Source of the DNA: Metallyticus violacea
Lineage: Eukaryota; Arthropoda; Insecta; Mantodea; Metallyticidae
Assembly (NCBI GenBank): GCA_030762175.1
Contig: CM060843.1
Span: 32,685,001-32,749,000 of the forward strand
DNA length: 64,000 nucleotides
Reading direction: 5' to 3'
Shown: one piece after another, positions 27,060 through 42,700 of the stretch
How positions within the stretch are numbered: the stretch's first letter is position 1
Layout of the letters: every line of letters begins with the position of its first letter
Notes under the pieces: model-generated
The model's input: the letters and a program-made list of their open reading frames with translations, nothing else
Databases searched by the model: none
What the model was told of the DNA's origin: nothing
Made by a program: the position numbers and the translations under genes

Positions 27060-28320
27060 ACTAAACTAACCTAATCTAACCTAACCTAACCTAACCTAAA
27101 CTATAATAAACTGTAATAAACTAAGCTAACCTAAACTAACCTAACCTAACTTAACCTTATCTAACGTAACCTAAACTAAATTAAACTAAACTAAACAGAC
27201 CTAATCTAAACTAAAATAAACAAAACTAAATTATTCTTCATCTAAACTAAATTAAACTAAACTAAACTATAAACTAAACTATAAAATAAACTATACACTA
27301 AACTAAACTAAACTATAAATTAAACTAAAGTAAACTAAAGTAAACTATAAACTAAACTAAACTAAACGTTAAACTAAACTATAAACTAAACTATAAACTA
27401 AATTGTGAACTAAATTAACCTAAACTAACCTAACCTAAACGAAACTAAACTAAACTAAATTAAACAAAACTAAACTATACTAAACTAAACTATAAACTAA
27501 AATATAAACTAAACTAAACTAAACTGAAATATAAACTTAACGGAAATAAACTAAACTAACTAAACTAAACTAAAGTATGAACTAAACTAAACTTAACTAA
27601 ATTAACTATAAAATAAACTAAACTAAACTAACCTAAAATAAACAAAACTATACTAAACTAAATTATAAACTAAACTATAAACTAAACTAAACTAAACTAA
27701 ACTAACCTAATCTAACATAACCTTACCAAACCTAACCTAACCTAAACTAAACTAAACTGTAATAAACTAAGTTAACCTAAACTGACCTAACCTAACTTAA
27801 CTTTATCTAACCTAACCTAACCTAAATTAAACTACACTAAACAGACCTAATCTAACATAAACTAAACTAAACTAAATTATTTTTCATCTAAACTAAATTA
27901 AACTATAATAAACTAAAGTATAAACTAAACTATAAACTAAACTAAAGTTAACTAAAGTAAACTATAAACTAAACTAAACTAAAGGATAAACTAAACTATA
28001 AACTAAACTATAAACTAAATTATGAACTAAACTAGCCTAAACTAAACTAAACGAAACTAAACTATACTAAATTAAACAAAACAAAACTAAACTAAACTAA
28101 ATTATAAACTAAAATATAAACTAAACTAAACTAAAATATAAACTTAACGGAAAGAAACTAAACTAATTACACTAAACTAAACTATGAACTAAACTGAACT
28201 TAACTAAATTCACTATAAAATAACTAAACTAAACTAAACTAAATTAAACAAAACTAAACTAAACTAAATTATAAACTAAACTATAAACTAAACTAAACTA
28301 TTAATTAACTAAACTAAAGC
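27060..28320. repeat. Degenerate ~0.62-0.65 kb tandem duplication within spacer
   Basis: The CTTCATCTAAACTAAATTAA motif at about 27,236 recurs as TTTCATCTAAACTAAATTAA at about 27,882. AATTGTGAAC at 27,401 recurs as AATTATGAAC at 28,018. Flanking order is repeated too. The second copy resembles 24,440-24,640 more closely than it does the first, suggesting exchange with a sister spacer. Confidence 0.65.
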
Positions 28321-29139
28321 AAACTAAACTATAGTAACCTAACCTAACCTAAACTAATATAAGCTAACCTAACCTAACCTAACCTAAACTATAATAAAGT
28401 AAACTAAAGTAAACTAAGCTAAACCAAACTAAACTAAACTGCACTATAAACTAAACTAAATTATAAATTAACTAAACTAAATTAAACTAAACTAAACTAA
28501 AATAAACTAACCTAAACTAACCTAACCTAAGCTAATCTAAACTAAACCAAACTAACCTAACAAAACTCAAACTAAACTAAACTAAACCAAACTATAATAT
28601 AAACTAAACTAAAATATAAACTAAACTATAAACTAAATTAAACTAAACTATAAAATGAACTAAACTAAACTAACTATCCTAACCTAACCTAACCTAAACT
28701 AAACTAAACTAAACTAAACTAAACTAATCTAAACTAGTCTAAAGTAAACTATAAACTGAACTAAAACTAAAATGTAAACTAAACTATGACTACACTAATC
28801 TAAACTAAACTATAAACTAATCTAAACTAGCCTAAAGTAAACTGTAAACTAAACTCTAAATTAAGCTATGCACTAAACTGTACTAAGCTAACCTAACTAT
28901 AAACTATACTAAACTAAACTAAACTATCCTAACCTAAGCTAACCTAAACTAACCTAAACTAAAATCAACTAAAGTAAACTAACCTAAAAAACTACAATCA
29001 ACTATAAAGTAAACTAAACTATAAATTTACTAAACTAAACTAACCTAACCTAACGTAAACTAACCTAAACCTAACTAACCTAACCTAACCTAAAATTAAC
29101 TAAACTAAACTAAACTAGTCTAACCTAACCTAAACTAAA

Positions 29140-29478
29140 CTAAACTAAACTAAACTATAAACTAAACTAAACTAAAAACTAAACCATAAACAAAACTAAA
29201 CTAAACTATAAACTAACCTAAACTTAAATAACTAAACTATAAAATGAAGTAAACTAAACTAAACTCAACGAACATAACTTAACCTAACCTAACCTAACCT
29301 AAACTAAACTAAACTAAACTAAACTATAAACTAAACTAAACTAAAAACTAAACCATAAACAAAACTAAACTAAACTATAAACTAACCTAAACTTAAATAA
29401 CTAAACTATAAAATGAAGTAAACTAAACTAAACTCAACGAACATAACTTAACCTAACCTAACCTAACCTAAACTAAAC
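29140..29478. repeat. 169-bp tandem duplication, two copies
   Basis: CTAAAAACTAAACCATAAAC occurs at 29,172 and 29,341, and AAAATGAAGT occurs at 29,241 and 29,410; both pairs are 169 bp apart. I saw no difference between the two copies, so the event is young compared with the surrounding decay. Confidence 0.85.
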
Positions 29479-30510
29479 TAAACTAATCTAAATTACCCTA
29501 AATTAACTATAAACTAAACGATAAACTAAACTATGAACTAAACTAAACTAAACTATACTATAAACTAAACTAAACTAAACTAAACTATCCTAACGTATGC
29601 TAACCTAACCTAACCTAAACTAAACTAAACTAAACTAACCTAACCTAAACTAATCTAAACTAAAATAAACTACAAACTAAACTAAACTATACTATAAATT
29701 AACTAAACAAAACTAAACTAAACTAACCTAACCTAACCTAACCTAACCTAAACTAAACTAAACTAACTTCACCAAACCTAATATAACTTAAACTAAACTA
29801 AACTAGAATTAACTAAGTTAAACTAAACTAAACTAAACTAAACTAACTATAAACTAAACTATAATCATAACTAAACTATACTGGAAACTAAACTAAACTA
29901 AACAAACCTAACCTAACCTATCCTTAACTAAACTAAGCTAACCTAAACTAACTTAACCTAAGCTAACCTAATCTAATATAACCTAAACTAAACTAAACTA
30001 AACTAAATTCATATAAACTAAACTAAACTAACCTAACCTAACCTAACCTATACTAAACTAACCTAAACTAAACTAAACTAACTTAAACTAAACTAAACTA
30101 ACCTAACCTAACATAACCTAACCTAATCTAAACTAAACTAAACTAAACTAAGTTAAGCTAATCTAACCTAAACTGACCGAAACGAAACTAAAGTAAACTA
30201 AAGTAAACTAAATTAAACAAACTAAACTAAACTAAAATATACTACAAACTAAACTAAGCTTAACTAAATTAACTATAAATTAAAGTCAACTAAATTAAAC
30301 TAAACTAACCTAAATTAAACAAAACTAAACTAAACTAAACTAAACTATAAACTAAAATAAACTTAACTAAACTAAACTAGACTAAACTAAACTAACTTAA
30401 CCTAACATAACCTAACGTATCCGAACCTCACCTAAATTAAACTAAACTAAAATAGGCTAACCTAACCTAACCTAACCAAACCTAACCTAACCTAACCTAA
30501 CCTAACCTAA

Positions 30511-30542
<32 letters not shown>

Positions 30543-31155
30543 TAAACTAAACTAAATTAAACTACACTGTATGAAACTATAAATTAAACTAAACTAAACT
30601 ATAAACTATACTATAAACTAAACTAAACTAATCTAAACTATATACAAAACTAAAATAAACAACCTAACCTAACATAACCTAATTTAAACTAAACTAAACT
30701 AAAGTATAACCTAAACTAATCTAAAATTTAAACTATATTATAAACTAAACTAAACTAAACTATAAATTACTAAGATAAACTAAACTAATCTAAATTAGAC
30801 TAAACTAACATAACCTAACCTAAACTACCCTAACCTAAGCTAAACTGAACTAAAATAACCTAAGCTAACCTTAACTAAACTGAACTAAACTAAATTAACT
30901 AACCTAAACTAAACAAAGCTAAATTAAACAAAAATAATTAACTAAACTAAACTAAACTATAAACTAAACTGTAATCTAAACTAAACTATCAACTAAACGA
31001 AAGTAAAGTAAACTAAACTAAACTAAACTAACCTAACCTATCATAACCTAACATAACCTAACTAAACTAAACTAAACTTACCTAACATAATCTAACCTAT
31101 CCTACCCTAACATTACCTAACCTAAATTAAACTAAACTAAACTAACATAAGCTAA

Positions 31156-32310
<1,155 letters not shown>

Positions 32311-33023
32311 TACCCATGTACAGAATTAAAGAAATGTTCCAAAATAAGAAGATTTTTTTTTCATACAGAAGACTCTTTGATGCAAAAAAGGAAAAAAAAA
32401 TGAAAAAATCTTGCCGTATTCCGCTTGCTAAACCCCTACAACGGAGGTTACAGTCGTCGCGTTTTCTTTGCTGCAATATAAATAAAAAACCACATTTCAT
32501 CGCATACCCCTTGCAGGAACTGATACAACAGAGGCGAATATCTTTGCAAACGTACGTGTGTGTATACATCAATCTTGCACTAAATAATGTTGGCCATATT
32601 CGATATGGGTGGGATCTTCTACCTTCAATTTTCCTAAATAATGATGTTCTTATTTATTTCCAAGTTTGCTTTGTGCAAACGACGAATGTCCTTCATTTTG
32701 CTGGTCACTTTGTCTTTCGTACGTACAATGAGCTTATCGAACAGCTTAAATGTAACAAATGACATTGGAGTAAACTTGCTTTATCCAAAGGTTTCACATG
32801 TTTTCGATAGATATATTTGAGCATATGATGCATTCATTCTTATTGCATGTCTGTGATAAGTCCACCTGCAACCTGTGACAGTAAGCCCCGAATTTTGTAT
32901 CCCTGGAAGTATGAAGCAAACTCAGAGGTGTCAGGATCACATTTCAATTTATCTTTTACAGCAAAAAGAAATATTTCAAATGCAGTGGCATCCCTCTCTT
33001 CCAGTAATGTTCTTGCAATCCTG
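32311..33023 (+). repeat. Island A with 148-codon plus-strand frame
   Basis: Full A copy with ATGTACAG, TTCCAAAATAAG, GTGTGTATACATC, CTACCTTCAATTTTCC and GAGCTTATCG. Homopolymer lengths here leave one plus frame open from 32,316 to 32,762 (148 codons), starting at the entry ATG. The predicted peptide is Lys/Arg-rich at its start, with no domain, signal peptide or membrane segment that I recognise. Most sister copies break the same frame, so I do not call a gene. Its relatives are the copies at 5,053 and 53,034. Confidence 0.92.
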
Positions 33024-33396
33024 TAAACTAAACTAAACTAAACTAAACTAAACTAAACGATAAACTAAACTATAAACTAAACTAAACCAAACTAAACTAA
33101 ACTAAACTAACCTGACCTAACCTAAACTAACCTAAACTAAACTAAAATAAACTATAAGCTAAACTAAATTAAACTATTTACTAAACTGAACTAAACTGAA
33201 ATGAACTGAACTGAACTGAACTGAACTGAAATAAACTAACCTCAACTAAACTGAACTAAATTAAACTATACTATAAACTAAAATAAACTAAACTAAACTA
33301 TAAACTAAACTAAACCTAACTAAACTAACCTAACCTAACCTAACCTAACCTAACATAACCTAAACTAAACTAAACTAAACAAAAATAAACTTAACT

Positions 33397-33471
<75 letters not shown>

Positions 33472-33491
33472 TAAACTAACTACCTAACTAA
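33024..33491. repeat. Short A-B spacer
   Basis: Pentamers with CTGAA units at about 33,185-33,232 and about 20 CTAA units (about 33,400-33,480). Nothing gene-like is visible. Confidence 0.9.
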
Positions 33492-34234
33492 CACTGTACC
33501 CATGCCCAGAATTATAGAAATGTCCCAAAAGAGCAAGATTTTTTTTTTTCACAGAGAAGACATATTGCTGCAAAAAAGGAAAAAAAGAAATGAAAAAAAT
33601 CTGACCGTATTTCCCTTGCTAAGCCTCATACAACGGAGGTTAACGTCATCGCGATTTCTTTGCTGCAAGATGAATAAAAAACCATATTTCATCGCATTCT
33701 CCTTGCAGGAACTTATACAACTCAGGCGAATATCTTTGTGAACGTAAGTGTGTGTTCGTGAATTTCATTTACAGTGCACATCGATCTTGCACTAAATAAT
33801 TTTGGCCATATTCGATAAAGGTGGGATCTTCTAAACACAATTTTTCTTAATAATGATGTTCTTATTTATTTCCAAGTTTGCTTTGTGCCTACGACGAATG
33901 TCGTTCATTTTGAGGGCACTTTTTCTTTCATAAGCACAATGAGCCTTTCGAACAGCTTGTATTTAACAAATGACATTGGAGTAAACTTGCTTTATGCAAA
34001 GGTTTCACATGTTTTCGATAGATATATTTGAGCAAATGATGTATTCATTCTGTATGCATGTCTGTGATAAGTCCACCTGCAACCTGTGACAGTATGCCCT
34101 TAATTTTGTATCCCTGGAAGAATGAAGTAAACTCAGAGGTGTCAGGATCACATTTCAATTTATCTTTTACATCAAAAAGAAATATTTCAAATGTAGTGGC
34201 ATCCCTCTCTTCCAGTAAAGTTTTTGCAATCCTG
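33492..34234 (+). repeat. Island B
   Basis: Full B copy and closest match to the partial island at the window start: GAGGGCAC, AGTATGCCC, GAAGAATGAAGTAAAC, TTTACATC, ATGTAGTGG and AGTAAAGTTTTTGC are shared. Private features are AGACATATTGCTGC and CTGACCGTATTTCC. A plus frame of 79 codons (33,502-33,741) ends just before the B-specific GTAAGT block. Confidence 0.93.
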
Positions 34235-37200
34235 TAAACTAAACTAAACTAAACTAAATTAAACGATAAACTAAACTAAACTAAACGATAAACTAAACTA
34301 TAAACTAAACTAAACTAAAATAACTAAACTAACCTAACCTTACCTAACCTAACCTAAACTAACCTAACCTAAATTAACCTTATCTAACCTAACCTAACCT
34401 AAATTAAACCAAACTAAACTAACCTAACCTAACCTAACCTAAACTAAACTAAACTAAACTAAACTAAATTCAACTAAATTAAACTAAATTAAACTAAACT
34501 AACAAAACCTGACATAACCTAACCTAACATAACCTAAACAAAACTAAACTAACCTAATCTAACGTAACGTAAACTAAATTAAACTAAACCAAACTAAACT
34601 AAACTAAACTAAACTATACTATAAACTAAACTATAAACTAAACTAAACTAAACTATAAAATATTCTATAAACTAAACTAAAGTAAACTAAACTTACCTAA
34701 CCTAACCTAACCTAAACTAAACTAAACTAAACCAAACTATAAATGTAAACTAAACTAAACTAAACTATAAACTAAACTACACTTAACTTAACTAAACTAA
34801 AGTAAACTATACTAAGCTAAACTAAACAAATCTAAACTAACCTAAACTAAATTATAAACTTAACTATAAACTAAACTGTAAACTATATTATAAACTAAAC
34901 TAAACTAATCTAAATTTTAGACTAAACTAAATTAAACTATCCTAACCAAACCTAACCTAACCTAACCGATATTAAACTAAACTAACCTATACTAACCTAA
35001 CCTAAACTAAGCTAAACTAAGCTAATCTAAACTAAACTATAATCTAAACTAAACTATAAACTAAACACAACTATAAACTAAACTTAATTTAGCTAAACTA
35101 AACTAAACTAAACTAACCTAATCTAACATAATCTAACCTAACCTACCCTAACCTAAACTAAACTAAACTGTAATAAAGTAAGCTAACCTAAACTAACCTA
35201 ACCTACCTTAACCATATCTAACCTAACCTAACCTAAATTAAAGTATACTAAACAGACCTAATCTAACCTAAACTAAACTAAACTAAATTATCCTTCATCT
35301 AAACTAAACTAAACTAAACTAACCTAACCTAACCTAATGTAAACTAAATTAAACTAAACTAAACTATAAAATAAACTATAAAATAAACTATACACTAAAC
35401 TAAACTAAACTATAAACTAAAGTAAAGTAAACGAAACTATAAACTAAACTAAACTACACTAAACTAAACGATAAACTAAACTATAAACTAAACTAAACTA
35501 AATTATTAACTAAACTAAACTAATCTAAACTAACCTAATCTAACCTAACCTAAACTAAACTAAATTAAACTAACCTAAACTAGCCTAACCGAACCCAAAA
35601 CAATCTAAACCAAATTAAACTAAACTAAACTATAAACTAAACTAAACTAAACTAAACTAAACTAACCTAACCTAACCTAACCTAACCTAACCTGACCTAA
35701 CCTAACCTAAACTAAACTAAATGACTAAACTAAGCTCAACTAAACGAAACTATAAACAAAACTAAACTGAACTAAACTATAAACTGAAATAAACTAAACT
35801 AAACTAAACTAAACTAACCTAACCTAACCTAAACTAAACTAAACTAAACTAAACCAAATTCAACTCAACTAAACTACACTAAACTAAGCTAAAATAAACT
35901 AAACTATAAATTAAATTAAATTAAATTAAACTATAAACTAAACTAAACTGAACTAAAATATAAACTAAACTATAAACTAAATTATGAACTAAACTAACCT
36001 AAACTAACCTAACCTAAACGAAACTAAACTAAACTAAACTAAATTAAACAAAACTAAACTAAACTAAACTAAACTAAAAAATAAAATATAAATTAAACTA
36101 AACTAAACTAAAATATAAACTTAACGGAAATAAACTAAACTAACTAAACTAAACTAAACTAAACTATGAACTAAACTAAACTTAACCAAATTAACTATAA
36201 AATAAATTAAACTAAACTATACTATAAACTAAACTAAACTAAACTAAACTATCCTAACGTAAGCTAACCTAACCTAACCTAAACTAAACTAAACTAAACT
36301 AACCTAACTTAAACTAAACTAAACTAAAATAAACTACAAACTAAACTAACTAAACTATAAACTTAACTAAACTAAACTATAAATTAACTAAAGAAAACTA
36401 AACTAACCTAACCTAACCTAACCTAAACTAAACCAAACTAACTTAACCTAACCTAAACTAATCTAACTTAAACTAAACTAAACTAAACTAAGTTAAACTA
36501 AACTAAATTAAACTAACTATAACCTAAACTATAATCATAACTAAACTAAACTGCAAACTAAACTAAACTAAACTAAACAAACCTAACCTAACCTATTCTT
36601 AACTAAACTAAGCTAACCTAAACTAACTTAACCTAATCTAACTTAATCTAATATAATCTAAACTATACTAAACTAAACTAAACTATATTCAACTAAACTT
36701 AAGTAAATTAAACTACACTGAATGAAACTATAAATTAAACTAAACTAAACTATAAACTATACTATAAACTAAACTAAACTAAACTAAACTATAAATTACT
36801 AAGATAAACTAAACTAATTTAAATTAGACTAAACTAACATAACCTAACCTAAACTACCCTAACCTAAACTAAACTGAACTAAAATAACCTAAGCTAACCC
36901 AAACTAAACTGAACTAAACTAAATTAACTATCCTAAATTAACAAAGCTAAATTAAACAAAAATAATTAACTAAACTAAACTAAACTATAAAATAAACTGT
37001 AAACTAAACTAAACTAAACTAAACTATCAACTAAACGAAACTAAAGTAAACTAAAATAATCTAAACTAACCTAACCTAACATAACCTATCCTATCCTAAC
37101 CTAACCTAAACTAAACTAAATTAAAGTAAACTAAACTAACCTAACATAACCTAACCTATCCTGACCTAAACTAAACTTAACTAAACTAAACTTACATAAC

Positions 37201-37265
37201 ATAATATAACCTATCCTACCCTAACCTAACCTAACATAAATTAAACTAAACTAAACTAAACTAAG
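34235..37265. repeat. Long pentamer spacer, deleted relative of 472-4,410
   Basis: About 3.0 kb of CTAAA/CCTAA satellite in the same order as 472-4,410, but lacking about 742 bp corresponding to about 2,618-3,360. The join is near 36,210-36,230 at ACTAAACTATACTATAAAC. The right part, from about 35,660, is the start of the 8.43-kb tandem unit. Nothing gene-like is visible. Confidence 0.88.
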
Positions 37266-37704
<439 letters not shown>

Positions 37705-38415
37705 CCACCCATGTCCACAATTAAAGAAATGCTCCAAAAGAAGATTTTTTTTTCACACAGAAGACTCTTTGATCCAAAAAAGGAAAAAAGAAATGAAAAA
37801 AATCTTGCCGTATTCCGCTTCCTAAACCCCTACAACGGAGGTTACCGTTCGCGTTTTCTTTGCTGCACGATAAATAAAAAACCACATTTAATCGCATACC
37901 CCGTGCAGGAACTGATACAACAGAGGCGAATATCTTTGCAAACGTACGTGTGTGTGTACATCAATCCTGCACTAAATAATTTTGGCCATATTCGTTATGG
38001 GTGGGATCTTCTAACCACAATTATCCTAAATAATGATGTTCTTATTTATTTCCAAGTTTGCTTTGTGCATACGACGAATGTCCTTCATTTTGCTGGTCAC
38101 TTTGTGTTTCGAACGTACAATGAGCCTATCGAACAGCTTAAATGTAACAAATGACATTGGAGTAAACTTGCTTTATCCAAAAATTTCACATGTTTTCGAT
38201 AGATATATTTGAGCATATGATGCATTCATTCTTATTGCATGTCAGTGATAAGTCCACCTGCAACCTGTGACAGTAAGCCCCGAATTTTGTATCCCTGGAA
38301 GTATGAGGCAATCTCAGAGGTGTCAGGATCACATTTCAATTTATCTTTTACAGCAAAAAGAAATATTTCAAATGCAGTGGCATCCCCCTATACCAGTAAT
38401 GTTCTTGCAATCCTG
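37705..38415 (+). repeat. Island A with 147-codon plus-strand frame
   Basis: Diagnostic variants: ATGTCCACAATTAAAG, CCGTTCGCG (two bases shorter than CCGTCGTCGCG), TGCACGATAAATA, CCCGTGCAGG, TTTGTGTTTCGAACG, CCAAAAATTTC and CCCCCTATACC near the end. The plus frame 37,711-38,154 stays open because the two-base loss offsets the shorter homopolymer tract. CCTATACC puts an in-frame stop in the minus-strand 3' core frame. It differs from the twin at 46,134 at ATCAATCC and ATTATCC. Confidence 0.92.
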
Positions 38416-38933
38416 TAAACTAAACTAAACTATACTAAACTAAACTAAACTAAACTAAACGATAAACTAAACTATAAACTAAACTAAACTAAACTAAACT
38501 CACCTGACCTAACCTAAACTAACCTAAACTAAACTAAAATAAACTATAAGCTAAACTAAATTAAACTATAAACCAAACTAAACTGAACTAAACTGAACTG
38601 ATCTGAACTGAACTGAACTGAAATAAACTAACTTGAACTAAAAAGAACTAAATTAAACTAAACTATAAACTAAAATAAACTAAACTAAACTATAAACTAA
38701 ACTAAACCTAACTAAACTAACCTAACCTAACCTAAACTAAACTAAACTAAACTAAACTAACCTAAGACTAAACTGAACTAAATTAAACTAATCAAAACTA
38801 AAATAACTAACCTAACCTAATATTACCTAACCTAACCTAACCTAAACTAAACTAAACTAAACTAAACTAAACTAAACGAAACTAAACTAAACTAAACTAA
38901 ACTAACTAACTAACTAACTAACTACCTAACTAA
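38416..38933. repeat. Short A-B spacer
   Basis: Pentamers with CTGAA units near 38,592-38,622 and a short CTAA run before island B. The same sequence recurs at 46,845-47,362. Nothing gene-like is visible. Confidence 0.9.
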
Positions 38934-39678
38934 CACTGTACCCATGCCCAGAAATATAGAAATGTCCCTAAAAGGAAGATTTTTTTTTTTCACAGAGAAG
39001 ACTCTTTGCTGCAAAAAAGGAAAAAAAAAACAAATGAAAAAAATCTGGCCGTATTTCCCTTGCTAAGCCTCATACAACGGAGGTTAACGTCATCGCGATT
39101 TCTTTGCTGCAAGATGAATAAAAAACCATATTTAATCGCATTCTCCTTGCAGGAACTGATACAATACAGGCGAATATCTTTGTGAACGTAAGTGTGTGTT
39201 CGTGAATTTCATTTACAGTGCACATCGATCTTGCACTAAATAATTTTGGCCATATTCGATAAAGGTGGGATCTTCTAAACACAATTTTTCTTAATAATTA
39301 TGTTCTTATTTATTTCCAAGTTTGCTTTGTGCCTACGACGAATGTCGTTCATTTTGTGGGCACTTTTTCTTTCGTAAGCACAATGAGCCTTTCGAACAGC
39401 TTGTATTTAACAAATGACATTGGAGTAAACTTGCTTTATGCAAAGGTTTCACATGTTTTCCATAGATATATTTGAGCATATGATGCATTCATTCTATATG
39501 CATGTCTGTGATAAGTCCACCTGCAACCTGTGACAGTAAGCCCCGAATTTTGTATCCCTGGAAGTATGAAGAAAACTCAGAGGTGTCAGGATCACATTTC
39601 AATTTTTCTTTTACAGCAAAAAGAAATATTTCAAATGCAGTGGCATCCCTCTCTTCCAGTAATGTTCTTGCAATCCTG
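38934..39678 (+). repeat. Island B
   Basis: Variants: AATGTCCCTAAAAGG, CATATTTAATCG, GATACAATACAGG, AATAATTATG, TTTTCCATAGATA, GAAGAAAACTC and TTTTTCTTTTACAG. The A run after AAAAAAGG is 10 long here and 9 in the twin at 47,363. A minus frame of 70 codons (39,070-39,282) exists in both twins but matches nothing I recognise. Confidence 0.93.
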
Positions 39679-39718
39679 TAAACTAAACTAAACTAAACTA
39701 AATTAAACGATAAACTAA

Positions 39719-39749
<31 letters not shown>

Positions 39750-42700
39750 CGATAAACTAAACTATAAACTAAACTAAACTAAACTAAACTAAACTAACCT
39801 AACCTAACCTAACCTAACCTAAACTAACCTAACCTAACTTAAAATTATCTAACCTAACCTAAATTAAACCAAACTAAACTAACCTAACCTAACCTAAACT
39901 AAACTAAACTAAACTAAACTAAACTAACATAACCTGACATAACCTAATCAACCTAACCTAAACTAAACTAACCTAACCTAACTTAGCGTAAACTAAATTA
40001 AACTAAACCAAACTAAACTAAACTAAACTAAACTATACTATAAATTAAACTATAAACTAAACTAAACTATAAAATAAACTATAAACTAAACTAAACTAAA
40101 CTATAAACTAAACTAAACTAAAATAAATTAAACTTACCTAACCAAACCTAACCTAAACTAAACTATAAATATAAACTAAACTAAACTATAAACTAAACAG
40201 CACTTAACTTAACTAAACTAAAGTAAACTATACTAAGCTAAACTAAACAAATCTAAACTAACCTAAACTAAATTATAAACTTAACTATAAACTAAACTAT
40301 AAACTAAATTACAAACTAAACTAAACTAATCTAAATTTTAAACTAAACTAAACTAAAATATCCTAACCAAACCTACTCTAACCTAACCGAAATTTTACTA
40401 AACTAACCTATACTAACCTAAACCTAAACTAAGCTAAACTAAGCTAATCTAAACTAAACTAAACTAAGCTAAACTAAACTAAACTATAATCTAAACTAAA
40501 CTAAATACTAAACACAACTATAAAATAAACTAAACTTAGATAAACTAAATTAAACTAAACTAACCTAATCTAACCTAATCTAACCTAACCTAAACTATAA
40601 TAAACTGTAATAAACTAAGGTAACCTAAACTAACCTAACCTAACTTAACATTATCTAACGTAACCTAACCTAAATTAAACTAAACTAAACAGACCTAATC
40701 TAACCTAAACTAAACTAAACTAATTTATTCTTCATCTAAACTAAATTAAACTAAACTAAACTATAAACTAAACTATAAAATAAACTATACACTAAACTGA
40801 ACTAAACTATAAATTAAACTAAAGTAAACTAAAGTAAACTATAAACTAAACTAAACTAAACGATAAACTAAACTATAAACTAAACTATAAACTAAATTGT
40901 GAACTAAATTAACCTAAACTAACCTAACCTAAACGAAACTAAACTAAACTAAATTAAACAAAACTAAACTATACTAAACTAAATTATAAACTAAAATATA
41001 AACTAAACTAAACTAAACTGAAATATAAACTTAACGGAAATAAACTAAACTAACTAAACTAAACTAAACTATGAATTAACTAAACTTAACTAAATTAACT
41101 ATAAAATAAACTAAACTAAACTAACCTAAAATAAACAAAACTATACTAAACTAAATTATAAACTAAACTATAAACTAAACTAAACTATTAATTAACTAAA
41201 CTAAAGCAAACTAAACTATAGTAACCTAACCTAACCTAAACTAATATAAGCTAACCTAACCTTACCTAACCTAAACTATAATAAAGTAAACTAAAGTAAA
41301 CTAAGCTAAAGCATACTAAACTAAACTGCACTATAAACTAAACTAAATTATAAATTAACTAAACTAAATTAAACTAAACTAAAATAAACTAACCTAAACT
41401 AACCTAACCTAAGGTAATCTAAACTGAACCAAACTAAACTAAACTAACCTAAATTAACCTTACCTAACCTAACCTAACCTAACCTAATTTAAACTAAACT
41501 AAAATAACCTAACTAAACTCAAACTAAACTAAACTAAACGAAACTATAAAATGAAGTAAACTAATCTAAACTATCCTAACCTAACCTAAACTAAACTAAA
41601 CTTTACTAAACTAATCTAAACTAGTCTAAAGTAAACTATAAACTGAACTAAAACTAAAATGTAAACTAAACTATGACTACACTAATCTAAACTAAACTAA
41701 ACTAATCTAAACTAGCCTAAAATAAACTGTAAACTAAACTATAAACTAAGCTATGCACTAAACTATACTAAGCTAACCTAACTATAAAATATACTAAACT
41801 AAACTATCCTAACCTAAGCTAACCTAACCTAACCTAAACTAAAATAAACTTAACTAAACTAAAAAAGTAAAATGAACTATAAAGTAAACTAAACTATAAA
41901 TTTACTAACTTAAACTAACCTAACCTAACCTAACGTAAACTAACCTAAACCTAACTAACCTAACCTAACCTAAAATTATCTAAACTAAACTAAACTAACC
42001 TAACCTATCCTAACATAATCTAAATTAATCTAAACTAAACTAAACTAAATTAAACTAACCTAACCTAACGTAACCTAACCTAACCTAACATAAACTAAAC
42101 TAAACTAAACAAAACTAAACTAAACTAAACTAAACTAAACTAGTCTAACCTAACCTAAACAACTAAACTATAAACTAAACTAAACTAAACTAAGAACTAA
42201 ACCATAAACTAAACTATAAACTAACCTAAACTTAAATAACTAAACTATAAAATGAACTAAAATAAATTAACTATGAACTAAATTGAACTAAACTAAACTA
42301 TGAACTAAACTAAACTAAACTATACTATAAACTAAACTAAACTAAACTATCCTAACGTAAGCTAACCTAACCTAACCTAAACTAAACTAAACTAACCTAA
42401 CCTAAACTAAACTAAACTAAAATAAACTACAAACTAAACTACACTATAAACTTAACTAAACTAAACTATAAATTAACTAAACTAAAGTAAACTAATCTAA
42501 CCTAACCTAACCTAAACTAAACTAAACTAACTTAACCTAACCTAACCTAATATAACGTAAACTAAACTAAACTAAACTAAACTAAGTTAAACTAAACTAA
42601 ACAAAACTAACTATAAACTAAACTATAATCATAACTAAACTAAACTGGAAACTAAACTAAACTAAACTAAACAAACTTAACCTAACCTAACCTTAATTAA

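Larger units (their letters stand above)
26198..31155. repeat. Long pentamer spacer
   Basis: About 5.0 kb of CTAAA/CCTAA satellite. It contains a degenerate internal duplication (about 27,060-28,320) and a perfect-looking 169-bp tandem duplication (about 29,140-29,478). A run of six perfect CCTAA units is at 30,481-30,510. No gene-like sequence is visible. Confidence 0.88.

Noticed and set aside
32800..32830. TATA-like sequence (GATAGATATATTTGAG) as a promoter
   Set aside because: It is present in every island but has no initiator, downstream gene or other supporting signal; AT-rich sequence produces such matches by chance.
37711..38154. Plus-strand frame of 147 codons as a protein-coding gene
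   Set aside because: The frame is intact in only three A islands; homopolymer indels break it in the others. Substitutions change residues freely and no domain is recognisable.
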